A stretch of 64,000 bases of DNA from Gnetum montanum (GCA_015680685.1 MNCI01021439.1:112002-176001), one strand, 5' to 3'. Positions 30,953 through 43,506 are shown, counted from the first letter of the stretch. The notes: a model not told the origin generated them from the sequence alone. Made by a program: numbers and translations.

Positions 30953-31736
30953 CACTTGTGTAAGAATATCATGGCATAAGTAAGGTGATGCAAATTAAGT
31001 AATTGAAGATAAGGAAAAAATTTAAGAACTTCAATATTAATAGAGGTGATTTGCTTAATTCTTTTTTTGAAAGGATCTTTAATGTCATTAGGGACTTAGA
31101 TGCATTTCAAGCTAGTTATAGTGAGGAGAAAAGAGTCCTAAAAATCATCGAAATCCTTTTTAGTTATTCCAAGCACAAGCCTATGATCTTAACCCTCACA
31201 AGCAAAATAAATATCAAAATTCTTACAATAGATGAGCTTGTTTCTCATATGAGAACCCTTCATTGATTATAGTTTAAACAAAAACAAAATCAAATCTTCT
31301 ATTTAAATAAATCCCAAAGAGGTAGAGAAGGTAAAAGAAGAGGTAAATAAATATGGAGACAAAATAGATCTAAAAGCTAACCATCATCCTAAGAAAATCA
31401 ATCCCAAAAAAAATCTTCCTAAAGAGGAGGAAGAGGAAGAGGATTCCAAAGAGGTGAAATAGTAACATCTCAAGAAGGAAAAAGGTAAAAAACAAATCAA
31501 GATAAAAAAGAGGAAAAGTGGTGTCTCAACTATAAGAAATATGAACACCTTAAGGACCATTTTTGGTACAAGGTAGGCTTTATAAGCCTATTCATCAATG
31601 AAGGTACTTTAAAGGCATGAGATAATTCTATTATCATTACTAACACATCAAAGTTTGACAAGGGTAATCAAGTTGATGGAGGAGGAACAAGTTATTTAGC
31701 CTTCATATATAACAAGGATCTCCCATCATCCACATA
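30953..31736 (+). pseudogene. G gag, C-terminal part with zinc knuckle (copia)
   Basis: This resumes the copia gag after AB. The segment LLNSFFERIFNVIRDLDAFQ, then YSEEKRVLKIIEILFSYS and NIKILTIDELVSHMRTLH matches the UBN2-type copia gag core. A basic stretch follows, then NYKKYEHLKDHFWYK at about 31530-31570, a damaged CxxCxxxxHxxxxC knuckle. The end at 31736 (STYI) reads into NSDYFNHMAHD at 46840 on the other side of element F. Confidence 0.8.
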
Positions 31737-31741
31737 TATCC

Positions 31742-32582
31742 TAATGAGAACATCACCCATCCTATGCCTAATCCTCAATATGTTTATACATACATGTTCA
31801 TGTGTTGTTGTGTTTATCGTTTAGCATTGTTCTGTTGATAATGATCTTAGGGTGTTTTGGCATGTCCACAAATGTTTTAAGCCTATCTTGATAAGTATAA
31901 GAGGTTTTGGGATCAATGGGGACTTGTTTGGAGGTGTTTGAAGGTTCCAAACCTTAAAATAAACATCTTAAAATTTTAGCCTCTCTCGAAAGATGTATCC
32001 TCTAATAACAATATGTTTCCTTCATGCTCAAGATGTCTCCCTTAGCTCAGGACATCTCTTGTAATACGTTAGACATGTCTACAAGTTGTCTTCTTTGTAT
32101 TCAAGATATCTTCCCTGGTTGCAAGATGTCTCCTCTGTAAACTAACTACTTTTAGGCAAGATGTCTCATTCTTCTCCAAGACATCTCATACGGACATGAG
32201 AAAATTTCCTATGAGTTTTAAACATTTAAATTTTGAATTTAAAGAGGAAAGATGAAGAAATAGAGGGAATGATATAAATCGAACTCTTAGGCCTTCATTT
32301 TAGTCATGAGAGTCTAGGAAGAAAGAGAAGAAACTAAAGAGAGATAGAATCTTGACTAGGTGTCTTAATCATCATTCATGTGAGAGTTTATTTTCTTTGA
32401 TTGAGCATGTATGAGAATTTGATTGAATCTATTGTCTATCCTCGAAAATTTATGCTTTCTTTCATTTGTAAATTCTAGATTTAAGTAAGAATAAAGTTTT
32501 CATTTTCTTTTCTTGTTTAAATTCACTATTTTTAAATATTTGAGAGACCTTGGATTATGGAATCCATGGAAGCTTCTCACCA
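31742..32582 (+). repeat. 5' LTR of F
   Basis: It starts TAATGAGAACATC (the 3' copy has TGATGAGGACATC, so TG was lost here) and ends CTCACCA. Four to five copies of AAGATGTCTCC-like words occur at 31995-32175 and in the 3' copy at 46310-46430. The TATA box seen in the 3' LTR is degraded here (GATATAAATCG near 32274). Confidence 0.85.
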
Positions 32583-32600
32583 GATTAGTAGTAGAGTACC
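32583..32600 (+). other. Primer-binding site of F (initiator tRNA-Met type)
   Basis: GATTAGTAGTAGAGTACC aligns with TTGGTATCAGAGCACC at most positions, three bases after the LTR end. This fits chromoviruses. H has a better kept version (48471-48488). Confidence 0.6.
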
Positions 32601-32620
32601 TTGGAATTGAAGATAATCAC

Positions 32621-34034
32621 TATAGCACTTGAAAAATTTAGTTGCTGGAAAATTGAAAAATCCAGGTGGAATAGTTTAACCTTGGATCCCAAGGGCCTCT
32701 GAGAAAGAGGATCCAAGGCACTGTGGATGGTTTTGTTGATCACCCAGGGATTTAGAGAGTGTTAATGAGGTAAAAAATTCAAATGAAAATTGTAGATCCA
32801 CTTTAAGAAAATGCACAAAAATAAATTGTAAATGAATTTGCATAATAAATGGACTATAAACTTTATTGAAAATATTAAAATTGTCAAAAAATAAAAGTTT
32901 GAATGTCTACAAAATATGTGCCTGAATGTACAAGAAGTTGCTCAAATGAAACTTGAAGCCTATTGAGGCCAATAGGTTGTACTCTACAGTTAGCCTCATG
33001 ATCTAGGTACTTCCCAACTTCAATCACCAAAACTCCTTAGGGGGGTTTTCAGCCTAGATCTGCAATGTTGGTGAACAAGGGGGTAAACGAGGTGTTTAGC
33101 TTTTTGGAATTTTGGAATTCTTGGAGTCTTAAATGCCTAGTTTTTTGCCAAATTTCTCCAAAAGCCTTAAAAAATTCCAAAGGTCTCAAGTGCTCAAAGT
33201 TGCAAAAGTTGTCTCGTTGAAGAAATTTAGAACCTGTTCAAAGTGTTTGAAATTTTTATTTATAGGTCTCATGGTTGCTAATTTTGGTGCTACAAATTTC
33301 TATCATGATTACTAATAGATTGGTTTGATTTGTAGGTGTGGCAGGCCATTATTTTTAATGTATTTTTCCATTTATGATAAGTTTTTATGCACCCTAGCCA
33401 CCAAAACCATGCTGGATATCATAAACAGAAAATGAACTTTTCCAACTACGTTGGCCTCGTGGAAACAATGCTGGCATCATGGAACTACACTAGAACTAGC
33501 AGAGAAACGTTGACATCATGGAACTATGCTAGAACTCATGGAGCAATGTTGGAATTTTTCGAGCAACACTGGCCTAGTTGGAAAAACAAAATCCCAACCA
33601 CTCTAATGCTAAATTTTGTGAAAGAATAGAAACCCAAACAACTCTAATGCTAGCCTTGAGAGATCCATGCTGAAGGTTATGGGAACTATGTTGGCCATTG
33701 CTAGGAAAATGAGAATCCAACAACTCCAATATTTGATGTAGATAGTTCTAGTGTAGTTGAGGCTATGTCCAACATAAAACCAATGAAAATGTAAAATTTG
33801 GCATTTTAAGCATTTCCAAGCCCAAATATAGACATGACATGACTTTTTCCACTTGGGAAGTTAGGCTATGACAACTTATGGGGAATTTTTCAGCCCAAAA
33901 TGTTTAAGTATGTGAGATTGTAGCTCATGGTCTTCCAACCTTACAATTTTATAATGAAAATCTAGTCTCAATTGTAGGGGTGACGATTGCAATGTCAAAA
34001 AGGTTGTAACATGCATTTTCTTGGTGGTGTTTCA
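32621..34034 (-). mobile_element. Solo Tat-like LTR M in F leader
   Basis: In plus coordinates the left part (32621-32760) shares TTAACC-TTGGATC, GATGGTTTTGTTGATCA and CAGGGA with the AB LTR start. It is also homologous to the end of J's 5' LTR. The right edge GGTGTTTCA at 34034 equals the AB LTR edge. A TATA box reads TTATTTATAGG at 33256-33266 (reverse). ATCAC (32616-32620) and ATTAC (34035-34039) look like a target duplication with one change. No interior remains, so it is a solo LTR from recombination. Words such as GGAACTAYGCTAGAACT repeat at 33400-33760 on the promoter-upstream side. Confidence 0.75.
33400..33760. repeat. Short repeats in M upstream of its TATA box
   Basis: Variants of GGAACTAYRCTAGAACT, TTGRCATCATGGAACTA and CAATGYTGGCATCATGG recur every 30-45 bases. 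They take the place that TTACGC words occupy in AB LTRs and GCTACG words in K. Confidence 0.6.
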
Positions 34035-34361
34035 ATTACATGCAAGTGGATAATTCTCATCTAAATTGCAAAGAATCACTCCAAATTCTCAAGCTTGGGT
34101 GAGTTATCTCTTACTACTTGTTCCACTCATCCAAGGAGTTGAAAATTTCCCTTTGATTCTTAAGTTTGTTATATCTTTCAAGAATTGGCAGATAATTATG
34201 AAATTGTATTTCCATTGGCTTATACTAGATGGGGATTGAAGATCTTGTACTCATTTCTCTTAAGATTTGAGTATTTCATATCTGATTCTTTGAAAAATCT
34301 TGAAAATTTTACCTTTCCTTGTAGAATTTTATGAAAATTGCCTTTTAGATTAATTTTCATC

Positions 34362-35520
34362 ATGCCTCCAAAGAAGAAGATAGTTCAAGCTTTGTTAAGA
34401 CACATGGATGACATGAGAAATGCTTTTAAGCTCATTCAAACTTGAAACTCTTCAAGAGAAAAAGGACATGCTACCTCTTCAAAAGCCAAGAAAGAGTATA
34501 ATTCATGTAATTCTTCACCAAGATCTTATTCAAGACATTCCTCAATGCCATCCTTTGAAGATTATCTTCCTTTTAAAAATTAAGACTTTGATGAAGGATA
34601 AGATTAATATGATGAATTTCTTCATGCTCCTACTACTAAAAATAAGTCTCAAGGTTTCATTTTTTTTCTAGGAAATATTAAAAGAAACTTCCTTCTAAGC
34701 CTCAAGGAAAGCAAGGTAAAGGAATTAAAGTCACCTTGCAAAATCTTTCAAACATGCTTCAAGGATTCCACATGGAAGTAAAATCCTTTAGTGGCATGGA
34801 AGGGATTGAATCTTTCCTCTCTTGGTTGAAAAATGATTAATAAGTATTTTCAACTTGAAGATGTAGAAAATCATCAAAATTTATCATATGCTAAAACCAA
34901 CTTGGAAGGCATGACACTTTATGATGGAAGAAGGAAAGTAATTATTACAAGGTGAATAATGGTACTCCTATCAAGGATTGGTCTTCAATGTAGTTCATGC
35001 TCAAGAAAAAATTTGAGAAGACTCATCGTAGATAAGAGGCCATCCAAAACTTAAAGTACCTAAGGTAAGGTGATAAGAGTTTGAAGGACTACTACATGGA
35101 TTTTTGTAAGGCCTTCAAGCTTGCAAAAGTTCATTGGGATGATTATGAATAAGCATCCAACTTTCAAGAAGAACTAAAAAGGTAGTATGAACAAGAGCTA
35201 ACCTTTTATGAACCCTAAACATTTGATGAGACTTATGAATTGGCTCTTAAGGCTAAGAAGAAACTCCAAGGCTATAATAGAGATCCCAAATTTTCTAAAG
35301 GCAAGGATTCCAAAGCTTCTAAAGGTGAGAAAGAAGCCATGGAGAAGGGAAATGCCAAAGAAGACATAAAGGAAAAGAAAGAGAAGTTCACGAAGAGCCA
35401 AGATTCCAAGAAAGATTACTTCAAGAATAGAAAGGATCAAGGAAATGGCTATGCATTGAAACTTCAATGCTTTAATTGTAATGAAAAGGAACACAAGCAA
35501 TGAAATTACAAAAATCCAAA
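34362..35520 (+). pseudogene. F gag
   Basis: ATG at 34362 gives MPPKKKIVQAL, the same start as H gag (MAPKKK, 48541). The capsid part has GFHMEVKSFSGMEGIESFLS, then LEGMTLYDG, then LKDYYMDFCKAFKLA and DETYELALKAKKKL. A Lys-rich linker and a CFNCNEKEHKQ zinc knuckle follow (35470-35500), with the last Cys lost. Stops and shifts are frequent. Confidence 0.8.
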
Positions 35521-35639
35521 GATCTACAAAGGCAAGGAACTTTAGTCTTTGGAAAAGGAGTAATCCTCCAATGAAGGTAATCCTCATGTACCAATGATTA
35601 AAGATATCACTGAAATTAAATCTTGCACTTTTATGGCAA

Positions 35640-35970
35640 ATGTTAGTGCCAATGAAGATCCTAGATGAAATATGCTATTTAGGATTGGAGCTAGGTGTCT
35701 AGATAGTGGTGAATGGATACAAATTTTAATTAATGGTGATGCTCAAGAAAATGTGATTTCTTCAAAGGCTATTTCTAAGCTTTGTTTGAACAAATTTGCA
35801 CATCCTAGGTCCTATAGAGTCCATTGGCTTTTAAAGGATCATTTCCAATAAATTAAGAAGAAGTATATTTTTTCTTTAAAAATTGGTTCTTTTAAGGACA
35901 AGGTACATTGTGACATCCTTCCTATTGATTATGTTCATGTTATTTTGGAAAGAACTTGAAACTTTGACAA
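35640..35970 (+). pseudogene. F aspartic protease
   Basis: INGDAQENVISSKAISKLC replaces the usual IDGGSxxNVxS active-site region, so the catalytic Asp is now Asn. Further on, KIGSFKDKVHCDILPIDYVH matches the flap-to-end segment of chromovirus proteases (YxDxVxCDVxPMDxxHxLLGRPW). Confidence 0.7.
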
Positions 35971-36239
35971 TAAGACTTCTTTTAGTGGTGCAAGAAATGT
36001 TTGATATATACCAAAAGAAGATGGAATACATGAACTTATTCCTATGACTTGGTATCAATATAAGGAAAATATTCCTATTAATGTTACATTAATATTTCTT
36101 AGTGAGTAAGAGTACCTACAAGCATATGGTGAGGTTGGACATGATTTTATCATTATGTCAACACTTACAATAAGTGAAGAGGAGCATACAAATGAACTTC
36201 TTCTAACAAAGAAACCTTTAGCATTATAATTTGTTAATG

Positions 36240-37265
36240 TATTCAAGGGAAATTTGGAAGGGCTTCCACCAATAAGATCCATTCAATATCAAATAGATTT
36301 CATATTAGGAGCTACATTTTCAAAAGAAAGAACTTTCCACATGACTCCAAGTCAGGGAAGAGTTAAGAAAGCAAGTGCATTACTCTCTAATGGTTTAATT
36401 AGGAAATCCATCTCTCCTTGTGTTGTTCCAACTGTATTAATTCCAAAGAAAGATACTAATGAATTAAGGATGTACATAGATTCTAAGGTTGTTAATGGGA
36501 TTACTATTAAGTATATATTTCCTATTCTTAGGATGGATGACATTCTTGATGTGATTACTAATGCTAGGATTTTTTTCTAAAATTGATTTGAAAAGTGGTT
36601 ATCATCAAATGAGGATTAGATTGGGAGATGAATGGAAAATAACATTTAAGATACTAAATGTCTTATAATGGTGGTTAGTCATGTCCTTTGGGCTAATCAA
36701 TGCTCCAACCACATTTATGAGGCTCATGCATGAGGTTCTAAGGAATTTTATTGGTAAATGTTGCATTGTTTTCTTTGATGACATTCTTGTGTATAGTTTT
36801 AAAGAAGAGGGTAATGTACAACATCTGAGGATGATATTATCTAAATTAGAAGAAGAAAAATTGGTCATTGATGCTAATAAATGCCACTTAATGAAGAGAG
36901 AAATTATCTACCTAGGTTATGTCATCTCTAAATACTAAGTCAAGATGAAACCAAGCAAGATCAAGACAATTAAGGAATGGCCTTCACTTAGAGATGTATG
37001 AGAGGTGAGATCTTTTCTTGGTTTAGCTAGCTTTTATAGGGGATTTATTAGGAATTTTTGTTCTATTACATGGCCTATGCTCCCTTGTTTGAAGAAAAAT
37101 TTAGGTTTCTTGTGGAATAATAAGAAAGAAAAATCCATTTAAGTATTGAAAGAGAAAATTTGTAGTGCTTCAATTTTGGCAATTCTAAATTTCTTAAAAA
37201 TTTTTGAAGTGGAAGTAGATGCAAGTAGACTTCTTAGTGAAGGTGTCCTTTTTCAAGAGGGTAAG
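36240..37265 (+). pseudogene. F reverse transcriptase
   Basis: Order: GLPPIRSIQYQIDFILGA, then NGLIRKSISPCVVPTVLIPK, then [72 protein letters not shown] (catalytic DD), LVIDANKCHLMKREIIYLGY and RSFLGLASFYRGFIRNF. The frame breaks at 36580, 36670 and 36938. It stops at QEGK where element D inserted. Confidence 0.9.
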
Positions 37266-38112
37266 TTATGGGACATGATATAGCATGGGCCACGATATCG
37301 CATCAGTGGTATCGCATGGGCTACAATATCGCGTCTGTGATATCGTGTCGGCCCCTGCAATATCTGGTATGCGATATCGCAACCTATCACCAGTTCTATA
37401 AATAAGAGGTGGCTTTCCCTTCTTTCTTCATCTAGATCTAGATCCTTAGCTAAACTTTGGTATTTTTACCATTCCAAAGATAGAATAATTTCCATGTTCC
37501 CACAGTAGGAGTCTCAAAGTGAATGGATCTTTATTCAAGCAAATTGTACCTAAGCACACATTTGTGTACGGAAATAAAGACGAACTTTATGATAAACCTT
37601 GCAGCATGTGGACTAAGCTAAATAGGAATTAATTAATGTTAAATGCTTAATTTCTTTCCTAGATAATTAATCTCTCTCAACCCTCAAGTCTCCTAGTTAA
37701 GTGCATTTAGTATGACTGCTTCGAGCACGTGTGTAATGCTTGGTAGCCCAGTAACGAATAGCGTTTGGTAATCCCAGTAGCATTGCATTGGTTCAGGATG
37801 TGTGTGGCAAGTGGGAATGGATACTAATGCTAGGATACTTAGAACTTAGTTAATGGAAGTTAGTCATTAGTCTATTCACCCTTTCCTCATTAGCATAGGC
37901 ATTAAAAAGAGAAAAGATATAAAAATCATATACCTCAAACTTACTTAACCATACAACCGTGACAAATATAAGTCAGTTTGGGAAGACAACGATTGATTAA
38001 CCTTAAGTGTTCCATAAGGTGTGTAAGCACTTAGTCCTTGGAGTTCGATTGGATCATGCATGTAACACTCATATTCGTATGGTTCAGTGTAAGGGTACCT
38101 TGCCACTCATCA
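37266..38112 (+). repeat. 5' LTR of D
   Basis: It starts TTATGGGACATG (first G of TG changed) and ends CTCATCA. The first ~125 bases hold seven GATATCGC-like palindromic words. A TATA box CTATAAATAAGA is at 37396-37407. The 3' LTR has only one such word and is 100 bp shorter. Confidence 0.9.
37396..37407 (+). promoter_or_regulatory. TATA box of D LTR
   Basis: CTATAAATAAGA is also present at 43541-43552 (D 3' LTR) and 55075-55086 (old LTR). E's own 5' LTR has CTATAACTAAGA (55672-55683), a changed box. Confidence 0.7.
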
Positions 38113-38131
38113 TAGGCGCCATTGCTAGGGA
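38113..38131 (+). other. Primer-binding site of D (tRNA-Asp type)
   Basis: TAGGCGCCATTGCTAGGGA resembles TGGCGCCGTTGCCGGGGA, the site common in Athila elements. E has TTGGCATCGTTGCTAGGGA at 56400-56418. Confidence 0.75.
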
Positions 38132-38255
38132 CTTAGTTGTTTGTGCACTACGTAGAACATAGGATATCATTCACATCGTTAGGAAGCTTAAATGAACCTT
38201 AGGGTTGATCATAAGAAAAATAAGATAACGGTAATTAGCACACGGAACAAAACTA

Positions 38256-40177
38256 AAATTTCTTCTTCTTCACACAAAATCACTTCATCACCTAGGAACA
38301 ACACTAGAGACAGTCAGCGACACAACACACATAACCAAGATTAGCCAGTGCCTCAAAAATTCTGTGTGGTATATATTCATCATGATGAGTATATACCTAA
38401 CTTTACCTTTATCCTCCATCAAGATGACCAACTGCGCTAGAGAGACTTGGAGGGCAACATAGTATTACCTCCAAATCGAGTAGTCCCCAACATGCTTCTT
38501 CATGCTCTCGCACAAATAGGCATGTCATAGTTATATGTTGAGTACATTGCATGCGATTATGATACAAGAGATTACCATCCCATAGAGGCGCAACATCAAT
38601 GGGATTTGCAGCAGGAGAGATACTATACATCGTTGAAGTGTAAAGGCCTCCATAATGCTTCACTCATCTTAAACGAAATTGAGGGTGGTGAACCTATTTT
38701 CATAGGTTCTCCACAAAATGATGTTCCCCCTCCTAACGATGAGGTGGTGTATCAGAACCTACACTCCACGATTCATAATCTTGGTTCTGATCCCCAAGAA
38801 CACCAAGTGTTCAATGAGGGAACACGAACACATTATAAGGGTGAGCATTCTGATCGTCCTCACAATCAGAGCTGGGACCATAGAAGAGAAGGCAGGGAAC
38901 ATCGTCATGGCGATGGTTCTCCTTCTTCTTCCCCTTCATCGCAACATTCATCCTCTCCTTCAACATTAGGACACAGTCATAAAGAGCCTAACGGTGAGGA
39001 TAAGGGTAAAAATAGTGAGAAACCTCAACGAGAGAGTCGAGAAAGAGGCTGAGGACACTCTAGAGAGTCAAGGCATGGAATAAGGGAAAGTAGGGAACCG
39101 TGTAGACATCACAGACGCCATGAAAGAGATGACAACGAAGAATTCCTACTTGCAACCTAAAGTATGTTAGACATCATGGAGGCCATTAGAATACCCACAA
39201 GGCACCAAAAAGATAGCAGGATCAAGAGACTAGACATGAATAATATCCCATGATTTGAGGGGGGATATAACGCTGATCCTCAAAACCATCTACATAAATT
39301 TCATGATGCATGTGCCTTGCAGAACATAGAGAATGAGTGGCAAAAACTAAAGTTGTTCCCAAGGATACTAATCAAAGAAGCGGAAAGCTAGTATCGGTCC
39401 TTAGAATCGGAAACCATTAGGAGGTGGAGTATGATGCTAGAACTGTTTAATGATAAGTATCAAACGTACTCCTAAGTGTTCAACTTCTGGAAAAAAATCC
39501 AAGGATGGAAGCAGGGAAATCATGAATCCTTGGATGCTACCATGGGCCATTATTATGCATTGTTACATCATTGCCCAGGCCATGGTTACGCACAATGGGA
39601 TCAACTACATGATCTCGTAGATGGCCTTAGGCATGAAACTAGGAGAACCCTTGGAACATATGCCCAAGGGATATTATTAGAGCTTAAGTACCATTAGATC
39701 CATAGGTTGCTGGAGCAAGTAGCTAAGGAAGAAGGAGAGCTATGCAAGAGAGAAAGCATGGAAGAGTACAACTGCGATCCTTACCTATGAAAAAGGGGAG
39801 TGAGATTCTGTGAGGAGGAGGATGAGTCACCACTTGAAGAGTTGGTGAATAGGAAAACCTTGCTGCTTCAAAAATTAACGGAAGTGTCGGCCAAGGTAGA
39901 TCAAATGTGGGACTCCTTAGATAGTAGATTTGAAACCATTCTCAAAATCGTAGAGGAGTCTAGGGAGTGAAGTAGTGATCATGATAAAAAGAAAATGAGG
40001 GATTTGGACCATGAACGTAACAAAGGTAAGGGTAAATTGGCTATCACCAAAGAGGTTGTGGATTCTTATATAGACAATGATGGTGGATGTGAGATATGCC
40101 TATATGACCATCCTAAGGAATGTTGCCCAGTCATCTCACATCTGCAGGAGTCTGGGGTGTATGCACTTAACCCATGA
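38256..40177 (+). pseudogene. D gag
   Basis: The N-terminal part is collinear with E gag, but D lacks the ATG: E has ATGTCTTCTTCTTC where D has ATTTCTTCTTCTTC near 38258. Next comes a His/Ser-rich disordered stretch (HRHGDGSPSSSPSSQHSSS), then the capsid region NIENEWQKLKLFPRILIKEA, TIRRWSMMLELFNDKYQ, WKQGNHESLDATMGHYYALL and HHCPGHGY (39300-39700). A Cys-rich tail (CEICLYDHPKECC, 40088-40130) may be a damaged zinc knuckle. Stops are frequent. Confidence 0.8.
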
Positions 40178-40714
40178 CTTAACAAACGGTAGGCACCCCG
40201 AAGGTTACCTTATCCCCAAGGTACCCCAAGGCAGTTCCACCAACTATTAACATATTATCCAAGTGGAACTCTACCATAACCTATTGAGCAACACCAGTAG
40301 TGGAAATACCCACAGTCATGGGGGATGCCACCGCCAAGGCAAAAATACCCTTACCAGCAACCGGATCCATATGGCTACTACGTGCAGCAACCAATCTCTC
40401 CAAGTGACTCTATTAGTCACGTGACACCACAACGTCACTACCAAGCTCAGGAGTATTATAGCACTCCTTCTCTTGGGAGACACACACCACATGCATACCA
40501 TCCTCCAAACCCATCCGCAACTCTCACGTTGATAGCTTCACTACCACCTGCTTCATCGATGCAAGGGGAACTTCCCACTGAATTGTAGCAATGTAATGCT
40601 GCGAGAGCTGTAAACCTTCAACCCGCTGCTAGTTCCGATAATCATACAAAGAGAAGACCTTTCTTTAGAACCAACAGTCCAAACAAGCTCTAACAACCAC
40701 AAGCAATTGAGTCT

Positions 40715-41240
40715 GTGAATGCTCCTCCATCAAATAAGGCTTCGGAGCCCCCTTCAAATCAAGAACAGATCTCAACACATACGGTTATGGTAACACATAC
40801 TATCACTGACTGGATTAAGGTGGGCCACCTTCCTAGGAAATTCTCTAATCTTGGAAGTCCTTTAATTTATCTCCAAGTCATTGGGAATAAACCACGTAAA
40901 GCTCTTCTAGACTCAAGTTCCAAAGTCAACTTGATATCGCAAGAAATGTATAAAGCCTGGGACCTACCTCCACTAAAGAAGAGAAATATTCATTTAGAGC
41001 TGGCTGATCAGTCCATCACTATCCCCTTGGGATTGGTGGAGGACATTGTTACCACTATGTGTGGTTGGTCATACCCAGCTAATTTCCTGGTGATCTAAGT
41101 AAACAATGACAAAAGGGACTTCCCAATAATAATGGGAAGAGCATGGCTAAGTACCATAAATGTATGCCTAGGAATCCACGATCTTTCCTTGGAGATATCT
41201 ATGGAAAAAACTTGTGGGACGATCGAGAAGAAGAAAGTTC
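40715..41240 (+). pseudogene. D aspartic protease
   Basis: A 127-codon frame has LPRKFSNLGSPLIYLQVIGN, then KALLDSSSKVNLISQEMYKA, where the catalytic DxG is DSS, then ELADQSITIPLGLVEDIVT and CGWSYPANFLVI. After a stop it continues FPIIMGRAWLSTINVCLGIHD. The order matches Athila proteases (LLDLGASVNL, then LADRS, then GxVEDV, then LGRPFL). The lost Gly at the active site would inactivate it. Confidence 0.85.
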
Positions 41241-41479
41241 CATGCATCACATATAGTGCCACAGAGGGTGATTATGTACAAGAGTTTTCACCATTGCTTG
41301 CATGCAACTGGTGTGCACCAGAGATTAACATACAAAGATGCCTATATGTAGCAACCACACAACAAGAGAGCACCCAATGGTTGACAGCTAATCATGACAT
41401 CAATATGCATGGACCTAATTGGAGGACCAACTTGCGGCCATGTCCAAAGCATAGATACACTGGAACGAGAGTGTAGCCA

Positions 41480-43506
41480 ACTTTCAACCCTTAACCTGAA
41501 AACATCAATTGGGAGAAGTTGGACACTCCAGAAAAATTCAAACAAGCACTGATTATTTCAGATCTTTCCCTTTCAATTTAGTCATGGGGGAGATAGCCAC
41601 CTATGCTGATCAATCAAGGCCCTCAGTTCCTTTTTAAGTTTTTGTTTTACATATTTTTGTTTTACAAATTTCTTTAACTTTTATTGTTTTTGTTTTACAA
41701 CATCGTTCATACTTATTTGTTTATTTTTGTGTTTATTTATTTTTGTTTTTGTTTTTGTTTTCATTTTTTTAAGTTTGTCACTTAATAAGTGCTCTGAAGA
41801 TGGTATGAATTGTATTCCATTGATTGCTAATGTTTGGTTTTACCTTTAAGTTATGATGTTGATACTTTGGTATGGTTCTTTTGATATAACAGGCAATGAG
41901 TCCATGTCATCCATGCATCCATGAATCTCTATGGTCTCTCTTGGCTTGGAACTGTACAGTCCCCTTTCTCAATAATAAGAATTATCAATGAATTGGTGAC
42001 TGGGCATTTCTCAAACTAAGGAAGGACTTAAGGATTGAAAACGGTGTGACTTCAAGGAAACTTGATGAATTTGTGTTGGCCATTCTCTTGGGTGCTTGGA
42101 TGTTTTCTTCTTAAGTTTTCCCTACCATTCTGAGATCACTCCATTATCGGGAAGTTGAGCTAATAAAAATAATAAGTCTTTGCATGGTGTGGTTCTCACG
42201 CAAAAACCAAAAAAAAATAGTGAGAATTCAATGCACACCCCTTAGACAAAATAATCATCTAGGCTACAAGCACTGGTTATGTAACTAAAATAAACATGTT
42301 CCCTCTAACTAAGGCCCTCCTCACTTCCTATCTTTTCCCTTTTAATTTGTCAAAATGGTGGTGAATCTTGGTGGAGGCATTCTTGTTACTTCAGGTGGAT
42401 GGATTGGCCAAATGTATTAATGCGAAGTCACTGGATGTGGCTTGTTTAAGGCTGGATTTGGAATGAGATTTACTAAGTTACATTAACCATTAATACACAA
42501 GGGGCTATACACCACCTTGTCCTTGAGACTCCATTCCATCCTCTTCTTTCCACCTTTCCTTTCTCCATTTTTCACCTCATTGCCGATTGTATCAATAGTC
42601 TATATTTTGGTTGATGCATTGTTTTCTTTTTGGTAAATTCTTGTGATAAAGAATTTCACTTTTTCTTCCAAATGACATTTCTAGATCCTACAAACTCTTT
42701 GAATGTGGGATTTTCAAGGCATTAAGGGCATGAGCCTACTTTGGGGAGGACCCACTGGCATTCCTATTTGGTGCATCTATTAATTTCTTTCCCTTAACAT
42801 TTCTGTAATCACCATTTATTTTGTTCATATCCATCTTTGACATCCATTTTTATTGGTGTTACCATTGTTTCTTTTTCTCCATCTTTCTTATTTCTTATCT
42901 TTTTTCATTCTTTCACTACAAGAGGTTCGCTCTTAGTCATGCGGGTCCTAGTCCAATTTTTTCAATTTTTTCTTAACCCCTACACCTTGGGTAGTCACCC
43001 GTATTATATCTACAGACTCGCATTAGCCATATCACAACTCAGCCAATGGACTTTACAATGAAGCAAGGTATTAACTACATTGTGATTCATTTATTGTTGC
43101 TAATATAAGATTGTGTTGTGTGTGCAGATGGCAATCATACAACAGATTGGATCTGGAGTGAACACTGGGAATGGACTGGTGCTGAAGCGGTTATGCAAAG
43201 AACAAGATTGATGATGTGCTTATGGATGGACAACAAAAAGTGCAATCTTGGCATCGGCAGCAATAGACTTCTTCTTTTTCTCTCTCTCTTGTCTCTTCTC
43301 TCTCAGTTTCCAAAGAAGGCTGGATGTCAAATGTGTATAGTGTTCACTCTTATTGTCATGAACACTAAATTTTGTCATGTATTGTAATGATGATCCATTC
43401 ACATGTCACCTCATTCACCATTAGTATCATTCAAGTCAATAATCCCATACCTTTCCAATATTTTGTAAGGAACTCGAGGATGAGGTTTCATTCAGTCATG
43501 GCGATA
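41480..43506 (+). other. Long non-coding tail of D
   Basis: No pol motif in any frame. There is a T-rich stretch (TTTTTGTTTTAC repeats, 41640-41770) and otherwise mixed sequence. It takes the place of RT to integrase in a complete element. No clear polypurine tract was found before 43507. Confidence 0.6.

Noticed and set aside
35198-35587. 129-codon hydrophobic minus-strand frame
   Set aside because: Antisense to the Lys-rich linker and zinc knuckle of F gag.
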